The translations under genes and the position numbers were made by a program. From Dendrobium chrysotoxum (Eukaryota; Streptophyta; Magnoliopsida; Asparagales; Orchidaceae): a DNA stretch of 64,000 nucleotides. Location: contig CM034309.1 in the NCBI GenBank assembly GCA_019925795.1, positions 26,220,729-26,284,728 on the forward strand, read 5' to 3'. The notes under the pieces were generated by a model. The model worked only from the letters and a program-made list of their open reading frames with translations. It was not told the DNA's origin and did not search any database. Positions 23,841 through 37,519 of the stretch are shown piece after piece (position 1 is the stretch's first letter; the number at the start of each line of letters is the position of its first letter).

Positions 23841-24910
23841 ACAAACTTTTCTTTTTTTATGGCGCAAGCAACCCTAAGAAAATTCACTTGATTTTTTGGC
23901 AACGAACTATTCTTCCCAAGGACGTTGGGGCGCATGTTTATCCTCTATTTCTATTCTCAGTAAAATCTATAAAATTAAAATGAGTGAAGACTCCTAAATT
24001 CTTCTAACCTCTTATCCAAGTGGTGTAAAGGAACTTACGGGTCTCTCTGAAGAAACTCCTTGTGTAGGGCATTCTTCTTTTAGAGAGAGTTACAGTATAT
24101 TTCTTAATTTCTACATTCATGAGAAGTTAGTTTTCTTTTGGAATTGAAGAATGGTGACTACATTTCTCTGTTTGTTGATCCTTAGATCATGGATCTTAAT
24201 TGTGCTACCATTAAGAATTTTATATAATTGGAACAAACTGATAATGTATGCCCGCCTTAGAAATGAAAAAACAAAATTGCATCATAAAAAAAGGTACACA
24301 ATCTGCTTTTTTCTTCTAAAAATAAAAAGGATAAACTGCTAGCTGCTTCTGCAGCATGCAACATGCAATAGTCATAACATATACTCAAACAATCTAAGAA
24401 ATTGGTTTTTGTTTAGCATTTCCCTTCCTAGAGTAAGGCAACAGAATGAAACTCTTTTTTAGTTTTACCACTGACCAGAATTAACGCCTAAGTTTAAGAT
24501 TGTGGCATATTATTTGATTTGGCCATACACCGTCAGCACTTCATTGCATTCTTATGGAGCACCACAGCACCACTGTGGTACAATTCAAAAGAACTACACG
24601 ACTAATTTCCACACTAAACAACAGTCAAAATAAGAAACGCTATTAATAAAGACAAGTAGAATCATCAAACTTTTGCTTAATTAAATAGACTTTCCTGCTG
24701 CAGTGTTGAAATAATTCCTTTCTCCGACACTCCTCAGCATTCTTATGGAGCACCACAACGTTGATCTTCTGATCAGCACCATGAAACCTCTGTAGTACAG
24801 CGCCACAACGGCTTCTACCATAAAAGACGAGTCCAATGCCATTTTCTCAGGCATCTTTAAAGCCCGATTTTTGAAAGTCCACAAGCAACCCTACTTCACT
24901 ATTGAGAAGT
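23841..24910. other. Intergenic, no gene; short local duplication
   Basis: A 20-bp phrase GCATTCTTATGGAGCACCAC occurs near 24547 and again near 24739. No gene or element ends are recognised. Confidence 0.4.
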
Positions 24911-26090
24911 TCACAACAACAACAACATCAAAGCCTTTATCCCACTACGTGGGGTCGGCTACATGAATCCTTTTTCACCACTGTGTCCTATTAAGAGTCA
25001 AATTCTCATTTAAATCTAATAAAGAAAGGTCATTAATAATATTTTCTAATCAAGTCTTTTGTAGGTCTACATCTACCTTTCTTAACATAGGCCAAATCTA
25101 ATACATCTACTCTCCTAACAGGGTCATCGGAAGGCCACCGTTTTACATGACCAAACCATCTAAGGCGACTCTCTCTAATCTTATATGTCACTAGAGCTAC
25201 TCCAACCTTTTTACGAATATGCTCGTTTCGTATCATGACACTAGAGTAAATCCACTCATCCACCTAAGCATCCTCATCTCAGCAACACTTAACTTAATAT
25301 TATGCTTCTCTTATAATGACCAACATTCTACACCATAAAGCATTGCAGGTCTCACCACCATTTATAAAATTTTCTCTTAAGTTTGAGTGGTACATTTCTA
25401 TCACACAACAAACCCGAAGCATTCCTCCACTTCAACCATCCAACTTGAATTCTACTAATAATATCCCCATCTATTTCACCATCACTCTGAATAATAGATC
25501 CAATATATCTAAAACGAGTACACTTATTAATGACTTAATGTCTCAAAGTCTCAAACCCCCCACTAGATCTATTACTACTAAAATTACACTACATGAATTC
25601 GATTTTAGATCTACTCAAACGAAAACCTTTAAACTCTAAGGTTGACCTCCAAAATTCGAGTTTACCTTCCAACTCCATCTCTAGTCTTATCAATAAGAAG
25701 AATATCATCAGCAAAAAGCATACACTAGGGTACATCCTCTTGCAAATGTCTATTAAGAACATTCATGACTAAAGCAAAAAGATAAGGGCTTAAGACTGAT
25801 CCTTGATGTAATCCAACTGGAATAGGAAAATACTTGGTCAAACCACCTTGTGTTTGAACACAAGTAACAGCTCTTGCATACATATCCCTAATAACTTGAA
25901 TATAAGCATTATTAACCTCTTTCTTTTCTAGAATTCTCCATAGCACTTCTCTTGAAACTTTATCATATGCTTTCTCTAAATCAATAAATATCATATGAAG
26001 ATCCAACTTATTCTCTCTAAACTTCTCCATCAATCCTCCCAATAAATGAATAGCTTCCATAGTAGACCTACTGGGCAAGAATCCAAAATG
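24911..26090 (-). pseudogene. RTE-type LINE, 3' part of the reverse transcriptase ORF
   Basis: On the minus strand the order is RT, then C-terminal domain, then tail. The translation from 26078 begins PSRSTMEAIHLL and continues with a FIDLEKAYDKV motif (first catalytic Asp), a GLHQGSVLSPYLFAL motif and FADD (about 25710, the catalytic Asp pair). The C-terminal signature RWFGHVKR is at about 25130-25160. The 3' end carries GACCCCACGTAGTGGG and then a (TTG)n tail (24911-24926, seen as ACAACAAC). These are features of plant RTE LINEs. Several frames are needed and stops interrupt it, so it is inactive. The 5' region (endonuclease) is missing or unrecognisable beyond 26240. Confidence 0.85.
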
Positions 26091-26240
26091 ATTTTGAGAA
26101 GTTCACAGCACATACTAATTTCTCTGAAGCCCATTAAGAACTTCACAGCACTAGCCTTCATTTTTTCACTCTTCTGCAAGCAATCACTTAAAAGTAATCT
26201 CAATTTCCCAGATTCCCATTCCAACCGAGAAATCAAACAC

Positions 26241-27735
26241 GCAGATTATCTCTCCTCTTAGACAAACTACTGCTTTTTCTTTATAAACCGAGTCAGGCGA
26301 TGTAACTCTCAACAAATTGTGGCTAATCCCAAATAACAAACTATGAAAAAAAATTTTAATTCAAAATTATCCCAGAAAATAGCAGAGAAAAATTAATATT
26401 TATCCAAAACACCTAATTAAACTGTCATATCATGATGATGGAAAATTAAGCTAAACATATTAACATTCTCTCATTTCTATGACTGAATTTTTATTTATAA
26501 TAAGTTATAGAAATTATATGAATACGACACCTATCAATCATTCAGGGAGGTTAATTGAGGCTTGTAAAGCCTCATTCTATCAATGGTGAATGTTCTTGTA
26601 AGGAGTGTCAATTTGGATTAATGGGTTGTGTTCGGGTCTGACTAGAAGTTGACTCGACTATAATCTACTAACCTAAAACCATCCCGTTTATTATATATGG
26701 GTCAAAATACTCGACCCAAACCCGCCTAACACAAGCCTGACCCGTCAAACCTTTTCATTATGGATCATACAATTTTTTTGGCACGACTCAACTAAATTAG
26801 GTCAAATAAAACACATCTAAAGTAATGATATAGAACAAATTAAAAAAAAAATTATATATATATATAATTTAATAATTAAAAAATTTTAAATTATGCCTAA
26901 TTGCTCATTTAACGGACAACTGGTTTTTTTATAATCTTAATGAAAAAAATTTAAATAAATTTTATAAAACTTAAATAAAACAATTATAAATAAATAACAA
27001 ATATCAAATTAAATTTTATTTAAGTTTTTTCCTTAGGTTTTAACTTTTATTTATTTAAGTTTTTAAAGCTGATATGTGTTGATAATGAAAAATTAATAAT
27101 AATAAGCTAGTATGTATTGATAACATGCACATATTTTATTTAAATTTTTTATTTAGGATTATTAAGAAAAGGCCACTAAAAAAAGAAATCTTTCTAGCGA
27201 GTAAAAAAGAAAACCAGTCACCCGTTTAAAATACATAAAAAATGCAAAACAAATATCAAAATTGAATTTCAGATCAGTTATTTCCTTAGCATTTAAATTT
27301 TATTAAATTAAATAAATTTTAAATCCTATAGAAAAAAAACTTAAATAAATTTTAATTTTGGTTTTTATTATGCATTTATAACTATTTTATTTAAGTTTTA
27401 TTCGTTAGGATTATAAAAAATAGAAAATATATATATTAAAAATGACATGTCAGCACAAGTTACCTATTTAACGGGCGACTTCCTACCAAATCATCAGCAA
27501 GTCACCCGTTAAATGGGCGACTAGGCCTAGTTTTAATTTTTTTAATATACTTTTTAATAATTAAATTTGTTATTATATCTTTTATTAGAAATTATCCTAA
27601 TAATATAAATGTCTATTTTAACAATGTGTTTCTAGCTTTTCAAATTTGAAAATCAAAAAGTAATCGAGTCAATTTCAAATTGATTTTAAATTTTTCGGGT
27701 AAACCTAAACCTAACCTGTACAATTTCCTGAACTT
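26241..27735. other. AT-rich spacer with GGGTC-type repeat traces
   Basis: Near 26605-26770 there is AGGAGTGTCAATTTGG and CGGGTC/CGACCC-type sequence, resembling the left end of the hAT element at 13701. No matching right end was found. The rest is AT-rich with no gene. Confidence 0.35.
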
Positions 27736-27739
27736 CCTC

Positions 27740-29760
27740 AAAACAAAACTTTTTTCAAAAAAGTTTCGCCTCTCTGCTCTCACATGTTACTCCTCTCTCG
27801 GCCAGGGCTTCGCCTTAGCCACTGATTTCATGGGTTTTTCGTGAGTTTTTCTTGTGAATTTGTTTGGATTTTCTTCCATTTTCTGGTTCCCTTCTTTTCC
27901 TCTTTGGTTGTTTTGCGGTTTTGCGTGAATTTTCTCATGGCGTCCGTCTTTAAGTGCAGCGATCCTAGCTTTCTGGCTTGTAAGAACCCTTCTAAATCTT
28001 TTAAAGATGTGTTAGCTGGTTCTGATTCTTCGGTGGGATTTTCGGATCTGAAAATGACTATGCTTAGAGGTTTGCCGGCGTTATGGATTTCTGAGGCTGA
28101 AGTTTTGCATCTTGCTAAGCCATTTGATTATGCTTTAGTTGGGAAGTTTCCGCATTATGCCGGTTCTAGATTTGATTAGAAAATTTTGGGTATGTTCAAA
28201 AGGTGATTTTGGAAGGTTTGCCTAGTTTTTGCTTTCATTGCAAATATGTTGGTCATAGAAACTCTGAATATATTAATTTACATCCTCATTTGAGGAAGGC
28301 TGACGTTTCTGTTCAGTCGGTTGTGTCGGCTAGGGACTTTGCTTTAAAGGATCGGGAAACGGATATTGCGGGTGAGAAAATGGTTGTTTCTAAGTTTTGC
28401 AATGCTTCTCATGTTTATCTTTGCATGATAATGTGGAAAATTTAAACACTGGGCTTTTGCAACATTTAGATGGTGATTCAGGTCCCTTTGTGGTGCCGGT
28501 TTTGTCGGGTCTAGCTGCTTTACCGGTTCCGGTGGATGATGTTCACAATGAATCTGAGGTAGACTTGTTTAAGAATCAATGTGCCTCTCCTTTAATTAAT
28601 TTGTCATGTGTTTCTCAAGAGGATTGTCAAGGGGGTGTTGATATTAGCTTGTCTTTAATTCATTTTTTTTCTCCTCAGCTTGATTCCCCTATTCTTGTTG
28701 AGAAGGCTGCTATGGGTACTCTTCATAATTTAGATGATGTTAATGTGGGTGTTTGTGACGTTAATAAGGTCGATTTGATTGATTCTTCTTGTGGTTTGGT
28801 GTCCCTTTCTGATGACTCTGTTTCGGCCGATATTATTGGATCGCCTAATATTGTTAATGATCAAAATGTGCCTTTATCGATGTTCCTATTTCTCTAATTT
28901 CAACTGAAGCTTTGTTAGCTCAATTGGCTTTAAATACGAATGACGTCTGTGTTGTTCATTGTGATTGGCTCAAGGGGTCTATTTCGCCTTTACATGGGGT
29001 GTTGGGGAAAATTTGGGTAGTGCCATCGATGAGTTAATGAGATATATAATTTGTCTGTTGGACATATCATTCATAAAGCCTTTACTCGTGGTGGGGGCAA
29101 AAGGCGTGGGAGAAAATCTATGAGGTAGTTTTTGGGTGTTTGGGATTTCCTGTCTGTTCTTGTTGCTTTGTTTGGTGGCTAGGCTGTTTTGGGTTTGATT
29201 TTTTTTGTTTGTTGTTGTTGGTCCTCTCCTGTCTATTCTTGAGGTCGTTTTGGTTGGTTGGGCTTTGGGTGGTATGGTCTTTTGGGGCTGTGGCCTTCTT
29301 TCTTGCTGGGGTTGGTTGGGTGGTTGCTGTTATTTTTTGTCGTCTTGGTCCTTCCTCCTTTTCTGGTTCTTGTGAGGCTATGGTTTTGGGGTTTTTTGCC
29401 TGTGGGTGTTGTTTCTTTGGTGGCTGTTGAGTTGTCGATTTGTTGGTGCTTTGACTGCTTGTCTTCTTTTCTTTTTGCAGGTTGTCTTTGGAGGTTTTTT
29501 TGCAGGTTTAGTGGCTGCTATTCGTTTGGCTTCTGGTCTAGAGTTGAGGATCTTCTTCCTGCTTCTTTTATCTTTTTTCATTTGGTTTGCTTGCTTTTTC
29601 TAATTTTTTTCCTGACCTTTTATTGTAATAGATAGAACCATCAGCTCGTAGGTTTTATTTCAATGGTTGTATTTTTAGTGAGCTGAAGGTTCTTTAAGGA
29701 CTTGTAATCTCTGTTTTTAATTAACGCGTAAGCCCCTCTGTGGGTTTTCTCCAAAAAAAA
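27740..29760 (+). mobile_element. Short LINE derivative with ORF1 only
   Basis: An L1-type ORF1 starts at 27937 (MASVFKCSDPSFL) and has an ALVGKF motif as in DUF4283 proteins. It stops at 28177-28179, then continues with a zinc-knuckle relic GLPSFCFHCKYVGH (about 28220-28260) whose last cysteine is replaced by tyrosine. Low-complexity ORF1-like sequence runs to about 29130, ending in a basic RGGGKRRGRK motif. A TG-rich 3' region follows and a poly(A) run ends at 29760. There is no endonuclease or reverse transcriptase between ORF1 and the tail, so it is a deletion derivative or was mobilised in trans. The 5' end and target duplication are not determined. Confidence 0.65.
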
Positions 29761-29780
29761 AGTCTATAAACCCAACCATT

Positions 29781-29782
<2 letters not shown>

Positions 29783-29861
<79 letters not shown>
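29783..29861. repeat. (AT)n microsatellite, about 78 bp
   Basis: About 39 AT dinucleotides. It is flanked by two similar phrases, GTCTATAAACCCAACCA on the left and GTTTATAAACCCAGCCA on the right, suggesting a small duplication around the microsatellite. Confidence 0.95.
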
Positions 29862-29864
<3 letters not shown>

Positions 29865-29961
29865 AAAAGTTTATAAACCCAGCCAAACCCAACCAAATAG
29901 TTGTAATCAGGTCAACCAAACTTCGATTTTTCAAGTCAAACTCGTTTTGTGTCATTGATTG

Positions 29962-32900
29962 AGACCATTAATTGTAAGCATATAAGTTGATTCTCTAATC
30001 CATTTGTTTTGTTCAACAATAAAATATCGTCTTCAACTAAACCTTCAATAAAATGAAATTTTCAAAAAATATATTTTTATCAAATTAAAAACTATATTTT
30101 TGACAAGAAGAATAGCAGCACTCTTTAACTATCATTAAACAAAGAATTGCATGAGAGAGATGGAAGCTTTTAAGAGAAAGTGAGAGAATGAGAAAGACTT
30201 CTAAAATAATTTACACTTTTGTAACATAGAGTAAATGCAACATGCATGAGCCCATCATATTTTTTTAAATCTAGAAAAGTTCTTAATATTTCTAATAAGA
30301 TATCTAGAATAATTTCAATGGACTTGATTTTAAAAAAATTATAGAGCTGTGATACTTTCAATAAGGGCCATCAAAAGTTGCCCATTTTTCATCAAGTTTG
30401 GCTAGTAATCAATTCAGTTTATGTAAATGGTAAAAATTCATGAATCTAAATCATGATTATCCATAACTCACCGTCCTCAAACCATAAACTTCACGGTTGT
30501 CCAACCTGGCAATAAACATAAACATCGCATCTTGTGAGAGCTCACCTAGTTGTTTGGCATAGGAAAATGGCTAAGCAGGTTTTTACAATGAATAATGAAT
30601 TTCTTAAAGATTTTTGAACCACCAAGGATTTGATATTCCTGATTTGAGATTTCTTTCTAAGATTAGTTATTTCTCCAACTTATAAGAAAGAACAATAGAA
30701 TAAAAATATTTCAACTCCAATTTATCTTTGTGTGAATGGCATCCCATATCTTGAAATTTGACTGTTATTTTTGCACTCCAAGCATAAGGGGGGTTTGGAA
30801 TCGGTAAACCCTATTAAGATCATATGCTTCCATTGTCTAAGATCTATTAATGGATTGTGGACTAAGTAGTTAGAAGACATATGCACTTATGGTGGACCTG
30901 GAGATCGTTTTAGAAATCATGGGTAACCCTTTATTGTGGTAGAGCTAGGCTAATAGAGGGCTTTATGCCAAATACATAATGTGGCTCAAAGGAATATGAG
31001 CATGATCATTAGAGAACAAGTGGATATTTTATAGCATGATCATTAGATGGCCCAAGAACAATTTTTAGGCATGCCAACTGGATTTAGAGAAAATTATTTG
31101 AATTCTACTCACTTTGAGGCTAAAAATATGGCCAACTTAGCTGCTTCAAAACGGCTTTGGTTCTTTTGTAAACCTGGCCATTGCAGCCCTCGGCAAGTTT
31201 GGCAAAAGGGCATAGGGGAAACTCGAAGCATGGAGCAGCCATTAACTTTTTGCTATGTTTTATATTTTTCATATTATTGTATTCTTTGTATTTTGTATAT
31301 TTTATTGTCCCTCACGAGAAGATTTACCTCTTTTGGGTTGCCGTCAGATATTCCAACATTCTATAAAGTCTAAGTGGGGAATCAATGCTATGTTTTTTTC
31401 TTAGCTTTTTATTTTGGGTATGCTAACGCTATTGTTAAGCATGTAAGGAGCTTTAAAATATCAGCAATGTCACTTACAAGTCGATTTGAACTACACTTGA
31501 CATATGTCAATTTTGATCGGAACCACTCAAATGGGGTCAGACGCCATCGAACATAACCAAAACGGATCATCTAAAAGCCTCATCATTTTTTAAATGAGGG
31601 GAAGATTTCACCAAGATGTTGTGGCCGACTCTTATTAAGGCTTTTTGTTTTCATATATGGAGTTGACCTTATATGAAATCTACCGCTATTAAGTTGGTCT
31701 ATCTTTAATTGTCGTGAAGAACCAGAACATTATAGCTCATCCTACCTTGTTGTTTGCCTCAAGCTCATTATCATGTTGACATGAAAAATCAAAGAATGAT
31801 AATAAGTGGTGTAAGAAAAGTTATCAGAGGCATATTTATTGATGCCAAAAAGGAGGGTATCACTAGCGCCACCAACTTAATCCTTGTAGGTGCTACGATA
31901 AATATCTATAAATCGAAGGTCAACAAAAATAATGCAACAACAAGAGAATGAGTATAGTGGATATGGCTTCTCACCTTTACTCTGCATTTATATTTAGCTT
32001 GAATCATTATCATGATGGCATTGAGTTCATCACCTAAGTGATGTAGTGCATCATAGGCCAATTACTAGGTCTATTACAAACAAATAGTCAATATGGTCAT
32101 TTCTTTTTAGTGGTTGTATGTGTATGCATTGTAACAAGAGAAGGTGCTATGTGGTTGCTTGACAATGCGTTTTACATTTATTTGTTATGTGATTATGTTA
32201 TTGAATATGTTAGGAGGTGCATAAGGAAAGGGTGTTTAACATGGTATACTACAAGGACTCACTTGGGGAGAAGAATAAAGTAAAAGAACAATCATAGTTG
32301 AAGTGGACGGCAAAAAACATGAAATTGTGGTCGTTTAAGAGGAGATATTAATTTAAATTTCATATAACTTATTGCCAAGGTCAAGGGCAGCCAAGGAGAA
32401 ATTCAACATGATATTTTAGCCACTTGAAGTGCCACGTCACCCCACTTCCACCAAACAATGGATCAGCCTACTCTTGTCCATTCATGGATCCAACCAATTG
32501 TAGAATCATGTCTACGTGGAGGGAGAATTGAATTTATTTGAAAATTCCGGCGCAATGTTATTTAAAAAGTACATTACAGCTGTAAGAATGATTATTGTTA
32601 AAGAAATTGAAATTGCAAGTGCTATCCACACTTTCTTTTCCTCTTTGGGATTGGTGGCCAAGAGTTTCCCTTTTGTGAGGGTTTTTTTTGTGTTTTTTTT
32701 TTCCTCTTTCGTAGTTGATGATCTAATTATTTTTTATGCTTCCCCTACATCTCCCCTACCATAAACTAAAATAATCCAGCCATGTATTTTAAAAATTCTC
32801 TAAGAAATGAAGCCAATAGTAGAATTGGCCAGAGTAGAAGAGATGCTATATGTGCTTGGTAGAGCTGATTACATAGAAAGCTTGCTAGTTACCTAGCTAG

Positions 32901-33685
32901 GTCATAAGAGCAAGCCTCCGAGTCACTCGGTGTAATGCATGATTACACGCCAAGAACATATTGTTACATAACTACACCGTGATTTGAGTAATGGGGAATT
33001 CATTTTTGTTCTTTTCGATCAGCATGAAAAGAAAATTCACTAACAATAGAGACTTCATTGGACAAAGAGAACTCCTATGGAATCAAAATGGATGTCCTCT
33101 CATGACTAAATTTGGCCAATTGATCCAAGACCACAGCACAATCCAATGTTGTATTTATGTATTTTATGGGTGCCAACACTAAAAAAAAATGTGGCATCAC
33201 AAACTCAAGTTGATAGAAATACATATTCATTGAATAATGAATATTTACTCAAACAAAAGGCAGCTACCAATAAGAAACAAAATAGATGATAAAAAAGAGA
33301 TGCCATGCTTTAGCATAAGTTTTAATCACTAAATTTACATTTTATAAGCAATGCTTCAAGCTAAATTTTCTAGTCTATATACATTTGAATTATATAGCAT
33401 ATTCTCATTTATAAGTGGAACTGTGTTCAGGAATACTGCATTTCAAAGTTGTTAATGAGCAATGTTCAAAGCAATATGCAAAGTTTAAGTGGCGTGCAAG
33501 CTTCAATGAAAGCCAAATCATTAATGCACATTCAACATCAAGAAACGAATCACATTAACTTATCAACAGGTTAGAGACATTGTTTAAGAGAGCTGAACAT
33601 AAAAAAAATGTGCAAGAATAGCCTGAACAAAAATAAATAAATAAATGGAGCGATAGTCAACAAACAAGAGTAATTGTCATAACTG
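29962..33685. other. Intergenic, no gene recognised
   Basis: Several ORFs of 60-108 codons occur (for example 31047-31373), but none has a recognisable domain, paired exon structure or start context that I would defend. The stretch could contain long-decayed retrotransposon sequence. Confidence 0.4.
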
Positions 33686-33689
33686 TCAG

Positions 33690-34110
33690 CATTATCCTCA
33701 GCCTTGTCCAACTATTTGGGGCAGGTTTCATAAATTCTTCTCCTCCATTCAATCCTATTGAGTATTAGATAATATGTAAACTCTAGCTAATTAAAGTCTG
33801 TTTTTTCATAAAAGTTAGTCAAGTTAACTTTGGAGTTGGGTCAACGCATTTTCCTTGGTATAATTTTAGTACACATTCCATATATCAACCTAGTTAGTAA
33901 ATATTACTGTCCTCCTCCACTATGCATGCCCAAAACACCCAAAACTATATTCCATTAATTATTTCCAATAGGTGCAGCTCGCATTTTTCACATATAATCA
34001 TTTCTTAAGCTATCATTTTAATCTTTGCTACAAATCACCTTAGTATTAACATTTCCCTTAAATGAAGTTTTACTGCTCAACACTCCATCCACAAAGAAAA
34101 GGTAATGTAT
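33690..34110 (-). mobile_element. Degraded RTE LINE 3' fragment
   Basis: The phrase TCCAACTATTTGGGGCAGG near 33705 matches the conserved 3' terminal motif of RTE LINEs (as at 24945-24960). The following 350 bp (ATGCATGCCCAAAAC, then GCTCAACACTCCATCC near 34080) follows the order of the antisense C-terminal region of that LINE class. It is heavily mutated. Confidence 0.4.
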
Positions 34111-34553
34111 AGTTGATTTTACAGAAAGATAAATAAGTAATAAATCATAGATATGAATTAATTAAAAAAGAGGAGAAAATTGTTCAACTTGGAAATACCC
34201 CTAAAGCTGAAAAGTTTTATCAAAGAGAACATATAATACTTGAATTTTGATGGTAAAAGTATCTCAAATGACAATACCCCTCGTGACTAGCACAAGCACT
34301 ACTCTCTTCAACTTTCTACACCAGCCATGCTTTCCTCACCATTTCACAATTTGATATATAAGATCCTTATTAATGATTGCATTGGACTAGAGTATAAGAC
34401 AACTTTCACAATACTCTCTTCAACTTTCTATTCATTGACTTGGACCTAAAAGATTTCAAGATCTCTTAAGGATATTTGACCCCAAATAAAACTTGATCCT
34501 TAACATAATAGACAAGCACACAAAAATAGTGAAGATATTGGGCTATCCTTCAA

Positions 34554-35539
34554 CATGCATCTTAGAGATGCAAAAACACATTAGTGATAACAAAAAATGA
34601 GCTAGAGTTGAAAGAAGAGGCAAATAAAATTGAATATGCTGCAATTATCCAAGGCTTAGAAGATCTTCGAGGTTAAATAGAAATAAGAAAAATCTAAAGC
34701 CCGTTTGCATTGATTGTAAACATCGCACTTCTATGGTGTGCTCTGCAAGTTTCAAGAGGAGGGCATAGAGCGTCATTTGTGTGCACTGCACATTTCAAGA
34801 GGTTAGCATCTACTGGCATGCATCAATGTGATTCTTTGCAAGCCACTGATTTTCGGAGATGCAATGCAACAAGGTTGCACATGGCATCACTTTATCTCAT
34901 ATGCACTTGCACCACAAAAATGTAATGGCATGTATGTGTTGGCTTCACTTTCCACAGCCCTTTTAAAGATAAGCCACATACTAAAATAGTAATAAAATTT
35001 TAAATTAAACATCAGCAAATAATAATTTCCAGACTTTTGCTCTCATGCATCTTAGAGATACAAAAACACATTAGTGATAACAAAAAATGAGCTAGGGTTG
35101 AAAGAAGAGGCCAAATAAAATTGAATATGCTGCAATTATCCAAGGCTTAGAAGAACTTCGAGGTTAAATAGAAATAAGAAAAACCTAAAGCCCATTTGCG
35201 TTGATTGTAAACATCATACTTCTATGGTGTGCTCTGCACATTTCAAGAGGGCGGCATAGAGCGTCATAGGTGTGCACTTCACATTTCAAGAGGTTAGCGT
35301 CCACTGGCATGCATCAATGTGCTTCTTTGCAAGCCACTGATTCTTGGTGATGAAATGCAACAGGGTTGCACACGGCATCACTTTATTTCATATGTACTTG
35401 CACCACAACAAATGTAATGGCATGTATGTGTTGGCTTCACTTTCCACAACCCTTTTAAAAATAAGCCACATAGTAAAATAATAATAAAATTTTAAATTAA
35501 ACCTCAGCAAATAATAATTTCCATACTTTTTCTCTCATG
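34554..35539. repeat. Tandem duplication, about 490 bp x 2
   Basis: Starting from CATGCATCTTAGAGAT, the segment 34554-35043 is repeated at 35044-35539 with scattered substitutions and 1-2 bp indels. Both end near TTTCCAKACTTTT. No gene lies inside either copy. Confidence 0.9.
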
Positions 35540-35825
35540 AATAATTAGTTTTTGAGAGTTACTCCATGAGTAAATAAAATTTTATACTAGCAATATGAAC
35601 TTTATAAAGTTTCAAAAGCCTTGACAACGTAGTGGTCAGCCAAAGAAGAAATGTTGAGTTTTGGTCTTAAACTCATCAAATGAAGCAATTTCTTCCGTAT
35701 AGCCTTGATTTATTTTAGACTGAATTAGCCATAACAGCTGGGTAGGCAAAATGAATACCTTATAATGAGAAAGTCCTTTGCCCAAGTGTTCCAGCTGACA
35801 AAGCCCGCATGTTGATATTGATCCA

Positions 35826-37351
35826 CTAATCAGAGTAGTGTGTTCCATAATCATGACTAATGAGTGTATCAGCTATAACACTCCTAGATTCATTACATAG
35901 TACTTCTGCGTTTTTTCCTCTTAAAGGTTTATGTATTACAACTTTCACTGATCCTGAATTTAAAATACCTTCCATTCCTGCAGGCATCAGTTTTCTAGTT
36001 CCCAAAAGGGTAATGGGCACAACAGGTGCTTCAGTTTTGACAGCAACAGTGAAGGCACCTTTCTACAACATTTCAACAAAAAAAAAAAGGATCATTACAT
36101 AGCAGGGTCACAAACTATTTAAAAAATCTATGCATATCGAAGTATTTATCTCCATCTAGTTAACTTTCCCACCTTAAATGCACCTAGTTTGCCATCCTTA
36201 CTCCGAGTACCCTCAGGAAAGAAAAACACAGATGCTCCTTTCCTCACACAATCCATGCAGCGTTTAAGACATTCCTGAAGTAACGTGAATCGATGTATGA
36301 GAATTTATTCAAAGAAAAGAAAAAGGTGAAATTCAAAGTCTTAGAGAAAAAAAATTCAAGGGGACAACTAAATTGATCATAAGCCAACATAATACACAAA
36401 TTAATCTTAATAAACTTGAAGGCTTTTGAATTTTTTCTAGATTATGAAAGTAATCATCCACAAAATCTGTTTCAAGAATTAAAATTAAATGCCAAAAAGA
36501 GATTGAAAAATAAAACAATACCAGCTGACTCCTACTGTCCATACGCCGAAGAGGAATGAGACCCATAAGGAACATTGCCCATCCTATTATTGGAATAACA
36601 AAAATACTCGTCTTGCTAATGAACTTAAAGCTCCTTCCAAGCGTAAGAAGGGTGTATGTATCCAAGAAGCTCTGGTGATTGGAAACATAAACGGCAGGAG
36701 CATCACCGGGAGGTAAATTATCTAAACCCTCGAACTCGAACCTATAGAAAGGAGAGATAGTAAAGATCGCCCAAATCTTCGCAATCATGTGATGAAGTCT
36801 TCTCTTGTGCCGATCCAAGATCATTACAAATGGGTGTACCAGCAACATTACCGCAAAGAGAGGGATCGCGGTCATCGCAGTGACGGCGTAAAAACAAATC
36901 CCACGGACCCTCGCACCCAAATGAACACCTGAGAAAACAAGAAAAGGGGGGGAAGGGAAAAGGTGAAAAAGATGAGATCTTTTTAAAGATTCATTTGAGG
37001 AAATTGAGGGAGAACCTTCCAGAGAGGGCCTGTCATCACTAGAAGGGCTTGCCGTTGCGATTTGCGACCTAACGATAACACTCCTTTGAGTCTTCTGAAG
37101 GCTTTTAAAGTGAAATGAGCGGCTCCGACCACGGAGTTCAAGCTTATGGGCGAATCGGTATCTCGAAAACCCTAGAACGACGGCAATAAGAGACCACGGT
37201 CCCCAAAAGAAAAGAAAAGATCGTTTAAACCAAAGGACTTACCATCGAAGGAGCAGTAATTTCTTTGCAGAATTGAGGGGATGGAGTGATTGCATTTGAC
37301 GTGCACAACAGGGAAAGGACTGTCGAATTTAAACAGCGAGAGGGTATCCAT
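35826..37351 (-). CDS. LPAT1: Plastid 1-acyl-sn-glycerol-3-phosphate acyltransferase
   Basis: Five exons on the minus strand: 37351-37243, 37171-37016, 36928-36522, 36274-36173 and 36062-35826. All introns are GT-AG and the frame is open for 336 aa. The enzyme acylates lysophosphatidic acid at sn-2 to make phosphatidic acid in the plastid glycerolipid pathway. Residues 1 to about 85 are Ser/Arg/Lys-rich, as in a chloroplast transit peptide. A hydrophobic segment (about 99-126) is followed by the catalytic NHQSFLD (172-178, HX4D), IPLRRMDSRS (213-222), the FPEGTRS block (243-249) and VPITLLG (273-279), which are the conserved acyltransferase motifs in order. I chose Met at 37351; an upstream in-frame Met at 37474 would add 41 residues and lies close to possible TATA sequences (37480-37510). 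No disabling mutation was seen. Confidence 0.92.
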
Positions 37352-37519
37352 TCTTCTCGGAGGAAAGAAGACGACGGAAAAGGATAGCTTGAAGCCTTGA
37401 ACGACTACTACAGGAAGGGCAATCCGCCGCCCGACGAGGATATTGCGCCTTGATATTAAGTTGGTATGCAGCAATCAGTTATTTAAGCCCATCCGAAAAA
37501 AATATATATAATTATCTTA

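Noticed and set aside
26605..26770. Left end of a third hAT element like that at 13701
   Set aside because: AGGAGTGTCAATTTGG and GGGTC-type sequence are present, but no matching right end or 8-bp duplication was found.
29140..29635. Hydrophobic Leu/Phe/Trp-rich ORFs
   Set aside because: They are in the TG-rich 3' region of a LINE derivative. Composition explains them.
29764..29962. (YI)n ORFs
   Set aside because: Translation of the AT microsatellite.
31047..31373. 108-aa ORF as a gene
   Set aside because: No domain, no exon partner and no conserved motif recognised in the surrounding 3 kb.
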